DNA of 25,307 nucleotides, taken from the NCBI GenBank assembly GCA_964405925.1, contig CAYOQG010000043.1:1-25307 (forward strand), in the 5' to 3' direction. Origin of the DNA: GCA-020344555 sp964405925 (lineage in GTDB: Bacteria; Planctomycetota; Phycisphaerae; UBA1845). How positions within the stretch are numbered: position 1 is the stretch's first letter; each line of letters starts with the position of its first letter. The notes beneath the pieces were generated by a model. It saw only the letters and a list, made by a program, of their open reading frames with translations, had not been told where the DNA came from and searched no databases. The translations under genes were made by a program, and so were the position numbers. Positions 5,980-13,040 of the stretch are shown here, in pieces.

Positions 5980-8737
5980 GCTACGATTGGCGTTTTCCTC
6001 TGCCCTCGCGCCGCTCCTGATTGTCTCTTGGGCGACGGGTGATCAGCAGCCTGTGCAGACGCCGACGGTCAAGCCGGCAGAGGAGTCCCGCCTTAGCACG
6101 GCCATCTTTCACGCCGGCCTTAAAAAACGCGGGCTGACCGACCTGCTTGAGCTTCACCTTGCGGAGTTTCCGCCAGGCAATCCCATCGAAGCTCTTCTGA
6201 TGACGTACGAAATCAAGCTTGCGGAGTTCGCCGATCCGACGCTCCGGCCCGACCTGCGAAGACTTGCACTAGACGAGGCCAATCGTCTGCTGGAACAACT
6301 GCTCGAGGAAAGCAGTGACGATCCCCGCCGGTTTGAGTGGCGGTTTGCGCTCGCCCGTTCGCTCATCTATGACCAAGCGGAGCCTTTCTTCACCAGCGTC
6401 CTGTATCGCGGTGGAAGCGAGACAGACCGTAGTCACCTCCTCGCTCTGACCACGCGAGCCGTCCAGGCGATAAGGGGCCTGCTTGACGAGCTTGCCAAGG
6501 AATACGATCGCGTCGATGGATTGTCGATCGAGGAGTTCGAGAAGCTGGAAGCGAGCGGATATGTTGAAGAGCTCGACCGACTGGGACCGCGTGCCGAGTA
6601 CTTGCTGCTCTGGGTGCTTTTCTATGACTCGCTGCCGCGCGGGGCCAATGATCCCGTGCGACTGAGTCAGCTCAATGAAATCATCGGCTGGATGGAGGCG
6701 AATCCGCTGGTCCTGACAACGCCGCATCAGACCAGCCATGTCCAAGTGCAGGCGCTTTTCCTGGCCGGTGCCTGCCACCGCCTGCTCAACAACCACCAGG
6801 CGGCCCGTGCGCACCTCGAGCGTGCTCTTGCGGTGGCGGACGGAATCACCGACACCGTCGAGCGGGAGCGCATCGACTGGGCGGTGACACTGTCGTGGCT
6901 GGAGCGCATTCGGAACGATCGAGATGACGGCCGCACTGATGAAGCCCTTGCTGCGCTGGCGAAGTTTCGCCAGGTCATCGCCTCGCAGCACGGCGACAAC
7001 TTTGGGTTGCGGGTCGTAGCTGCATTGCTGGAGCGGTCGATCTACCGCGCTCGTGCGGCCGTTGCGGAGAGTGCGGATCAGACGGCTGAGGGTGAACAGT
7101 ACCGAACTGCCGCCTTTCGACCACTGGTGCTTCTGGCCCAGCAGGAACCGGACCATCGCGACGAGCTTTACGCCATAGTCTACGGGTTGATTGACGCGAA
7201 CGCTGATCCGGCCAGCCTCGACCCCTTTGAGCAATGCACTTTGATGGCGGGTCTGCTCTTCGACGCCGATCAGTCGCCCGAGCTTGCACCCTCGGTATGG
7301 GATCGTGTAATCGAGGTAGGCGACGTGTTCCTTGCCCATGTCGAGCCGGGTGCAGGATCGTTGGTACCGGAAGTCAAGTACAACCAGGCCGTCGCCCATT
7401 ACCGTAGCGGCCGGCTGGCTGCCGCTATCGAGGGCTTTGTGGATGTAGCGAAAGAGCATCCGACCTTTGACGGTGCACCGCAGGCGGCGAGCTTCGCCGT
7501 GCAGCTCGGTTTTGAGCTGTTCAACGATCCATCCTTCGGTTCCCATCCGCAAGCCCGACGATTGTACCGCGAGTCTTTGGAGTTGCTGACCACCCAATAT
7601 GGCCACACCGATGCCGCGGGTTACTGGCGTTTCTTTTATGCGCAGTTGCTCGAGGAGCTCGAAAAGTTTGACGCTGCCGCCGAACAGTACGCCCAGGTTG
7701 GCCCCACTCACGAGCACTACGTAAAGAGTGTGTTCTTGCGTGCCCAGTGTCTGGCACTCGCCTTGCAGCGGGTGGCAGCGGAAACGTCGGCCGACGAGAT
7801 CGAGCTCCAGCGCCGGACTCACGAGTTCTTCGCTGCCTATCGTGAACTCGTGGCGCTGGTGACGACAGAATTGGGCCGCGGACAAACAGCGGCGCAGCGT
7901 TCGACCCTGGAGGGTCTTCTGGGGAAGGCACGTTTGGCGGCCGCTGAAGTCCAAGTGCTGCCCCATGTCGATCAGCACGCCCAGGCGCTATTGGCCGTTG
8001 CCGACTTTGAGAACGAATACCCAAGCGAGAAGGCCCTGGCCGGCCGCGTCTGGCGCGTCCGGTTGCTGGCCTACGAAAAGCTCGGTCGGCTTGATGAGGC
8101 GACCCGAGCCATACCAGCTTACATGGCGGCGGATCCGGAGGACGCCGGTGCAACACTTCAATCACTCTATCACGACCTGGCAAACGACGTTGCCCGACTC
8201 CGAGCCTTGGGGAAGGTCAGCGCTGCCGAGCGGAAGGCGGAACTCGCCCTGCTGCTCGCCGAGCAGATCCGTGCCTGGGCGGCGACTTCCCAAAATCTGT
8301 CCACGATGCCGGACCAGGACGCTTTGGCCTTGCAGCTCGCAGAGGCCAACCTCAACGCCGGTCACCCTCGAGAAGCGCTTGAACTGTTCGATATGCTGCT
8401 GGGATCGTCTGGGGATTCCCCGCCGAATCAGCGCCCAGGACCTTTGTCCGCGATCGTTGGCCGAGCTGAAGCACTGTTTCAGCTTGGAGAGTTGAACCGG
8501 GCGCTCGTCGAATTCAATCGGTTAGCGATTTCACTGCCGTCTGATGATCCGATTCGTTGGCGGTCGCTCTTGCGTGATCTTGAGTGCCGTACTGCCTTGA
8601 AGGAGCCACCGCAAGGAGTCATCAAGGTCATCCATCAGCAAAAGAACCTGTTTCCTGATCTGGGAGGGCCGAAGTTTGCGCCACAGTTCGAGAGACTCTT
8701 GCGTGAGAACGAACGTCGTGCCGATGAAGACCTCTAG
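5966..8737 (+). CDS. Large secreted TPR protein, last gene of the ExbB/ExbD operon
   Basis: About 923 residues. The start chosen is TTG 5966, which has GAGAGGA six bases upstream and gives a signal peptide (LSHELRLAF then SSALAPLLIVSWATG). GTG 5951 and GTG 5897 are in frame but longer. The start overlaps the end of the second ExbD gene by 14 bases, so translation is coupled. The mature part is almost entirely helical solenoid with TPR features throughout, such as ALFLAGACHRLLNNHQAARAHLERAL, YNQAVAHYRSGRLAAAIEGFVDVA and AEALFQLGELNRALVEFNRLA. No catalytic motif is seen. It is probably a periplasmic scaffold for the VWA/ExbBD machine, comparable in place to the YbgF-like TPR proteins of Tol-Pal systems (analogy only). 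Confidence 0.88.
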   Translation: MLSHELRLAFSSALAPLLIVSWATGDQQPVQTPTVKPAEESRLSTAIFHAGLKKRGLTDLLELHLAEFPPGNPIEALLMTYEIKLAEFADPTLRPDLRRLALDEANRLLEQLLEESSDDPRRFEWRFALARSLIYDQAEPFFTSVLYRGGSETDRSHLLALTTRAVQAIRGLLDELAKEYDRVDGLSIEEFEKLEASGYVEELDRLGPRAEYLLLWVLFYDSLPRGANDPVRLSQLNEIIGWMEANPLVLTTPHQTSHVQVQALFLAGACHRLLNNHQAARAHLERALAVADGITDTVERERIDWAVTLSWLERIRNDRDDGRTDEALAALAKFRQVIASQHGDNFGLRVVAALLERSIYRARAAVAESADQTAEGEQYRTAAFRPLVLLAQQEPDHRDELYAIVYGLIDANADPASLDPFEQCTLMAGLLFDADQSPELAPSVWDRVIEVGDVFLAHVEPGAGSLVPEVKYNQAVAHYRSGRLAAAIEGFVDVAKEHPTFDGAPQAASFAVQLGFELFNDPSFGSHPQARRLYRESLELLTTQYGHTDAAGYWRFFYAQLLEELEKFDAAAEQYAQVGPTHEHYVKSVFLRAQCLALALQRVAAETSADEIELQRRTHEFFAAYRELVALVTTELGRGQTAAQRSTLEGLLGKARLAAAEVQVLPHVDQHAQALLAVADFENEYPSEKALAGRVWRVRLLAYEKLGRLDEATRAIPAYMAADPEDAGATLQSLYHDLANDVARLRALGKVSAAERKAELALLLAEQIRAWAATSQNLSTMPDQDALALQLAEANLNAGHPREALELFDMLLGSSGDSPPNQRPGPLSAIVGRAEALFQLGELNRALVEFNRLAISLPSDDPIRWRSLLRDLECRTALKEPPQGVIKVIHQQKNLFPDLGGPKFAPQFERLLRENERRADEDL

Positions 8738-8757
8738 GGTCAACCAGTACCTGCGTC

Positions 8758-9402
8758 ATGGTCGCGTTGACCTGGGCAGAACGCTTGAATAGACTCCCCA
8801 CGAAGATGAGGCAGCTTGAGATGTTGCGCGCCAGTCAACTCGATGTGGATCGTGCTTTTGTGTTGACAGTCGACATTCAGGAGAGACTCCTGCCTTTCAT
8901 TCGTCACCACGATCGCATCATCGCGGCCAGTCGAAAGCTGCTGGATGCGGTCCGCATTTTCGAGCTCCCGGTCCTGGCCACAGAGCAATATCCCAAGGGC
9001 ATTGGCGCAACCCAGGCTACGATCAAGCACTGTCTGGAGGAAAATGGGGCCGCGAGAGTCGAGAAGCTCACGTTTAGCGCATGGGGTGAAACCGCGGTCC
9101 GCAAGGCGATCTTGGCAATCGACCGACCGCAGGTGATCTTGACCGGTATCGAAGCCCATGTGTGTGTCCAGCAGACCGCCCTTGACTTGGTGAGCAGAGA
9201 CTACGACGTCTTTGTGTGTGCCGACGCAGTCGGTTCGCGAGGTCGGCTCGACTATGAGTGCTCGCTTAACCGAATGCGACAGGAAGGCGCTTGGGTTACG
9301 ACGGTCGAGAGCGTGCTGTTCGAGTTGTGCAATCGCTGTGACACGCCGCAGTTCAAGGCCATGCTCGAGGTGATCAAGGAAGTCCCGCCGGCTGACGACT
9401 GA
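8758..9402 (+). CDS. Isochorismatase-family cysteine hydrolase
   Basis: 214 residues if started at ATG 8758; ATG 8806 or 8821 would remove 16 or 21 residues and give a more typical N-terminus (MLRASQLDVDRAFVLTVD). None has a clear ribosome site. The family catalytic triad is visible: Asp39 (VLTVDIQERLL), Lys103 (EKLTFSAW) and Cys136 (TGIEAHVCVQQTA), followed by the usual DAVGSR segment. The family includes isochorismatase, nicotinamidase and many uncharacterised hydrolases. The arrangement matches the compact ISOC1/YcaC-like branch, whose substrate is generally unknown. It begins 20 bases after the TPR gene and may be co-transcribed with it, though no functional link is evident. Confidence 0.88.
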   Translation: MVALTWAERLNRLPTKMRQLEMLRASQLDVDRAFVLTVDIQERLLPFIRHHDRIIAASRKLLDAVRIFELPVLATEQYPKGIGATQATIKHCLEENGAARVEKLTFSAWGETAVRKAILAIDRPQVILTGIEAHVCVQQTALDLVSRDYDVFVCADAVGSRGRLDYECSLNRMRQEGAWVTTVESVLFELCNRCDTPQFKAMLEVIKEVPPADD

Positions 9403-9461
9403 TCGTGTGGGTACATGTTGGGTCTTATGGGGCGGCGGGCGTAATCAACTGGTTCGTTTCG

Positions 9462-9710
9462 ATGGAATACGACGAGTACGCAGACGAAGAATGGGTCGAA
9501 GACGAAGAAGGCGATCCCGAGGACGATGTTCTGACGTGCCCGTCCTGCCACAAAAGCGTCCACGAGGATACGCAACAGTGCCCGCACTGTGGTGATTGGA
9601 TCGTCCCCGTTTGGCCGCGAAAACGGGGGAAGGGCATGATCTGGTTCATTGCGGCCGGCCTGGTCATCCTTTCGTTTGTTCTGGTGAAACTCTGGCGGCT
9701 TTTCAGGTGA
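9462..9710 (+). CDS. Small zinc-ribbon protein with C-terminal membrane helix
   Basis: 82 residues from ATG 9462; an in-frame GTG at 9405 would add 19 residues. Residues 1-23 are very acidic (Glu/Asp-rich). A zinc ribbon follows with Cys26-x2-Cys29 and Cys40-x2-Cys43 (CPSC, CPHCG). A basic patch PRKRGKG leads into one hydrophobic helix at about 58-77 and a short basic tail. This fits a tail-anchored protein with its zinc ribbon in the cytoplasm. Its function is unknown. It lies between the hydrolase and the NUDT22-like gene, whose product also has an N-terminal zinc ribbon. Confidence 0.75.
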   Translation: MEYDEYADEEWVEDEEGDPEDDVLTCPSCHKSVHEDTQQCPHCGDWIVPVWPRKRGKGMIWFIAAGLVILSFVLVKLWRLFR

Positions 9711-9790
9711 CGTACATCGCGATATCCGATCCGTGGTGAGATCAGCGGATTGCGGTTTGGGAAGCTGCCAGGTGTTGGCGTGCGACTAGG

Positions 9791-9810
9791 TGGACCCTGT
9801 ATCGGGTCCA
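9791..9810 (+). other. Hairpin just before the NUDT22-like start codon
   Basis: TGGACCC at 9791-9797 and GGGTCCA at 9804-9810 form a perfect 7-bp stem with a 6-base loop. It ends seven bases before the ATG at 9818, leaving only GCGAAAG as a weak ribosome site. It could limit initiation or protect the transcript end. It lacks a T-tract, so it is not a normal intrinsic terminator. Confidence 0.45.
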
Positions 9811-9817
9811 GCGAAAG

Positions 9818-10816
9818 ATGCACTGTCCCAGGTGTGGCAACAGATTGTCCGAGTCGCAGCACGGTGAGTGCCTCGCGTGTGGGACCAGGCTCCCTCAGGT
9901 CTGGGCGACTGCGCTCGACCCTCATAAGCGTGAACCGATGGCGGTGGACCTGGTGGTCGAGCTGTTCGGGCGTTACACGGCTGAGCAGATCACGCAGTCC
10001 TGGTCCGATGAACCCAGACCCAGTACTCGACGGATCGAGGAGGCCATCGCCGCCACCTGGGCGCAGGAGGAGATGTTGGCCGCTCGCTACGGACGCACCC
10101 TGTACAACGATGAACTGGGAAGACTCTTGCGGGCCGATCTCACGCCTTCATCGCTGCATCTGCATCTTGGACTGACCTGCTACCGTGACTTCGTGGGTAC
10201 GAATCTGAACAATGCCGAGCTCGTTATGAGTGAGCACCCTGACGCCTTGGCCAACCCGCTCGGTACGAGTGTGACCGTCGTAACCAGTGACAATCTTTTG
10301 GCTTTCGGGCGACGCAGCCAGCGCGTTGCCTATCACGGACGACACCTGCACGCGCTGGGGGGAATGCTCGAGCAATTGGATCGTCTAGCGAACGGGGGTT
10401 ATGACCTCTTCGCCGCCGCATCACGCGAGCTGCACGAAGAGCTGAACGTCCGCGGGGACGAGATAGCCGAGATGGTCATCGTGGGTCTGGTGCGGGATCT
10501 GAGCATTCTGCAACCCGAGCTGCTCTTCGAGGCAGCGTTGTCGCTAACAAGTAAGGAACTGGAAGAGCGCTTCCCTTCGGCCCCGGAACACGAGGAGCAT
10601 TCCCGGATCGAGTTTGTCCGCGGAGAACCGGCCGCCATTGCCTCGTTTCTTATGGAGGCAGAGCCCGTCACGGCTGTCGCCAAAGGGGCTCTTGTGCTGT
10701 ACGGCCGTTCGCGATGGGGTGAAGCCTGGTACGAGCAGACGTGCGACCGCGTGTTCGGCTCTGTTCCGTTCGCAACCGTCTTGGATTCACGCAAGGACCA
10801 GACTGGCACGGGGTGA
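9818..10816 (+). CDS. NUDT22-like Nudix hydrolase with N-terminal zinc ribbon
   Basis: 332 residues from ATG 9818. Residues 1-22 are a zinc ribbon (Cys3, Cys6, Cys18, Cys21). Residues about 85-310 follow the order of human NUDT22: a tyrosine-rich segment with LHLGLTCYRDFVGTNL, then NPLGTSVTVVTSDN and FGRRSQRV. Next come the split Nudix box (HALGGMLEQ, an insert, then REL-HEEL at about 203-209) and a final KGALVLYGRSRWGEAWY. NUDT22 hydrolyses UDP-glucose and UDP-galactose to UMP and sugar 1-phosphate in a metal-dependent reaction. Here the catalytic Arg and Glu residues are in the classical REx2EE form, which animal NUDT22 partly loses. The match is from memory of the family. The substrate is inferred. 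The gene converges on the comF-like gene with 9 bases between stops. Confidence 0.82.
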   Translation: MHCPRCGNRLSESQHGECLACGTRLPQVWATALDPHKREPMAVDLVVELFGRYTAEQITQSWSDEPRPSTRRIEEAIAATWAQEEMLAARYGRTLYNDELGRLLRADLTPSSLHLHLGLTCYRDFVGTNLNNAELVMSEHPDALANPLGTSVTVVTSDNLLAFGRRSQRVAYHGRHLHALGGMLEQLDRLANGGYDLFAAASRELHEELNVRGDEIAEMVIVGLVRDLSILQPELLFEAALSLTSKELEERFPSAPEHEEHSRIEFVRGEPAAIASFLMEAEPVTAVAKGALVLYGRSRWGEAWYEQTCDRVFGSVPFATVLDSRKDQTGTG

Positions 10817-10825
10817 TCACCTGCG

Positions 10826-11653
10826 TCAGATTAAAGAAAGCACCTTGTCCGCTCCGGGCGCCCATAGGACAGTCGCGACGACGGCTGCGTAAACCTCAGC
10901 CGCTCCGCCGCCGCGCAGGATCTTCGCACACTCGTTGATCGTCGCACCGGTGGTCTTGACGTCGTCGACGAGTAGGACTCGCGTACCTTCCAGCCTCACG
11001 CCCCGGCGGATGGCGAATGCCCCACGAACGTTCCTGGCTCGTTCGAGTGGGTCAAGCCCGATTTGATGGGGTCCGGACCTTACGCGTCGCAGCACGGACA
11101 GATGTGGCAGCCCGGTCTGTCGCTCTACTACGTTGGCAAGGACCTCCGCCACATGCAGGGGCCGTTTCAAACGCCGCCGCCAGTGTGTCGGGACCGAGAC
11201 GATTAACTCGACTCGCTCGAGCCATGACGCATGGCCTATAGCCTCCGCCAGCCAGGCTCCGAGCAGGGGACCCAACCGCTCATGCCCGCTGTACTTGCAC
11301 AGCCGCACAAGCTGTCCGAGGCTCCCACAATACTCACCAACGCGGACCGTCCCACCGACACGCGGGCGCCGAGGGCGACATTGGCGGCAGCGCCCCGAGG
11401 TGACCTCGAAGGGCGCAACGCTGACGGCGCACATCGGGCAGGCAGCCCGGCTTCGCTCATTCTCAACGATGGTGCTGCATTTCGCACATAAGAACTGGCA
11501 CGGCGATTGAAGCTCTCTCGGCTGGGAGCACAGTGAGCAGCGAGTCGGAAACACCAGGTCAGCCGCACGGGAGGCAAAACGTCCGATCACTCCCTCCGCA
11601 CCGTCCGTCGGCTTCGATCCGTTTAGAATTGTCTTCGTATTCTCAATAGTCAT
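10826..11653 (-). CDS. comF: ComF family phosphoribosyltransferase-like protein
   Basis: 275 residues from ATG 11653; an in-frame GTG at 11671 would add six. The N-terminal part holds a double zinc-binding region: FPTRCSLC (Cys39, Cys42), LCAKC, CPMC and CRQC. Then comes a ComF core: KYSGHERLGPLLG, SVPTHWRRRLKRPLHVAEVLA, then the phosphoribosyl-diphosphate loop VLLVDDVKTTGAT at about 226-238. In competent bacteria ComF helps bring single-stranded DNA into the cell after uptake; elsewhere it is widespread and its role is less certain. The gene stands alone, divergent from the efflux operon, with no other competence genes in view. Confidence 0.92.
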   Translation of the reverse strand: MTIENTKTILNGSKPTDGAEGVIGRFASRAADLVFPTRCSLCSQPRELQSPCQFLCAKCSTIVENERSRAACPMCAVSVAPFEVTSGRCRQCRPRRPRVGGTVRVGEYCGSLGQLVRLCKYSGHERLGPLLGAWLAEAIGHASWLERVELIVSVPTHWRRRLKRPLHVAEVLANVVERQTGLPHLSVLRRVRSGPHQIGLDPLERARNVRGAFAIRRGVRLEGTRVLLVDDVKTTGATINECAKILRGGGAAEVYAAVVATVLWAPGADKVLSLI

Positions 11654-11747
11654 CCGATGGGTATAATACACGGCTCGAAACGGTTACGCTCGCCAAGGGC
11701 TGGTGCTGCTCTGATCAAAGAATCCCCTGGCAGGATGTTTTGACACT

Positions 11748-13040
11748 ATGATACGTGGACTGTCCTTCGCTATTCTGGCTGGTGTTACACTGTCGCTGGC
11801 GCGAACAGCCGAGGCCCAGATGCCGGCGACCAAGGTCGTCGTGGCCGAGGCTCGCACGGTTGACTCTTCCCCCACGATCACGCTTGTCGGCACGGTCGAA
11901 CCGCGCCGGCGGAGCAGAGTAAGTGTGGAAGTGGCGGGGGCGGTTGCCGAGATGACGGCCCGTGAGGGCGACCGCATTCCGGCAGATGGAGTGATCTGCA
12001 GGCTTGATGACGAGATTCTCGAGCTCCGTCTTGCCGAGGAACAGGCGAAGCTCGACGAGTTGAAGGCCAGGTATGAGGAATTGCTGGCAGGCACGCGAGC
12101 AGAGGAGCTGGCTCGGCTCAAGGCCCTTATGGAGGAAGCCGACGCGAGGTCCGAGCAGTGGCAGTTCGAGATGCAGCGGGTTGAGAAGCTCTATGCCGGC
12201 AGCGACTCGAACGATAAGGAAGTCTACGACACCCGGGCAGAGTTACTCGCCGCTCAGCGCCGCAGGGCGGCCGCCGAAGCCGATTACAGGCTCGGTGTCG
12301 AGGGTCCACGCAAGGAGGTCATTGCCCAGGCTGCCTATGCCGTTGCCCAGCAGCAGGCGGTCGTCAACAGGATCGCCGCTGACCTGAAGAATATGGTGAT
12401 CCAGCCACCGTTTGCCGGGCACATCATCGAGCGCATTGTTGAAGTCGGGGAATGGGTATCGGTTGGCGATCCCGTAGTGGAGATGGCGGAGCTGGTCTCG
12501 GTGCTCGTTCAGATCAACGTTCCGGAGTCGGCTCTACCGTTTTTACACGTCGGCGATCCCGTTCGCGTCAGGGTCGACGCGCTCAAGCGCGTGTTCGACG
12601 GTCGCGTCAGATTGATCGTCCGTCAAGCATTCACCGACGCCCGCACGTTCCCCGCTGCCGTCGAAGTTGACAACCGCGAAGGATTGCTGGCGAGCGGGAT
12701 GTTTGCACGCGTGACCGTGCCCGCCGGTCCGAGCGAGCAATCCGTGGCCGTACCCAAAGACGCCATCGTCGAACACAACGGAGTCACCCACGTCGCCATG
12801 GTCATCCCCGGAAAGAACGGGGCGATGATGGGCATGCTGGCACCGGTCACGGTCGGACTCGACGTGGGGGAGTGGATTACGATCACCTCCGGTAACGTGC
12901 ATCCGGGTATGCAGGTCATTACCCGAGGGACCGAGCGGATGCTCCCTTTCCCCATGCCCATCGTGATCGTCGACGAACGCGGCACGCCCGTCGCCATGCC
13001 GGATGGTGAGCACGGTGCAGCAAAGGGGGGCGGCGCGTAA
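11748..13040 (+). CDS. RND efflux periplasmic adaptor (membrane fusion) subunit
   Basis: 430 residues. The N-terminus (MIRGLSFAILAGVTLSLARTAEAQ) is a signal peptide. A lipoyl-like half follows (LVGTVEPRRRSRVSVEVAGAV), then a long coiled-coil hairpin at about 85-195 rich in Glu, Arg and Ala. The second lipoyl half is IQPPFAGHIIERIVEVGEWVSVGDPVVEMAEL, after which come the beta-barrel and membrane-proximal domains. This is the standard HlyD/AcrA order. The stop codon overlaps the pump gene start by one base (TAATG), showing a true operon. The protein links an RND pump to an outer-membrane channel; no channel gene is in the window. A perfect TATAAT at 11662-11667 lies upstream, but no matching -35 box is seen. 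Confidence 0.93.
   Translation: MIRGLSFAILAGVTLSLARTAEAQMPATKVVVAEARTVDSSPTITLVGTVEPRRRSRVSVEVAGAVAEMTAREGDRIPADGVICRLDDEILELRLAEEQAKLDELKARYEELLAGTRAEELARLKALMEEADARSEQWQFEMQRVEKLYAGSDSNDKEVYDTRAELLAAQRRRAAAEADYRLGVEGPRKEVIAQAAYAVAQQQAVVNRIAADLKNMVIQPPFAGHIIERIVEVGEWVSVGDPVVEMAELVSVLVQINVPESALPFLHVGDPVRVRVDALKRVFDGRVRLIVRQAFTDARTFPAAVEVDNREGLLASGMFARVTVPAGPSEQSVAVPKDAIVEHNGVTHVAMVIPGKNGAMMGMLAPVTVGLDVGEWITITSGNVHPGMQVITRGTERMLPFPMPIVIVDERGTPVAMPDGEHGAAKGGGA

Noticed and set aside
6269..7978. 569-codon minus-strand ORF
   Set aside because: Antisense to the large TPR gene, whose signal peptide, overlap and repeats are convincing.
11662..11667. TATAAT as the efflux operon promoter
   Set aside because: Perfect -10 hexamer, but no plausible -35 box at 16-18 bases and no extended -10.
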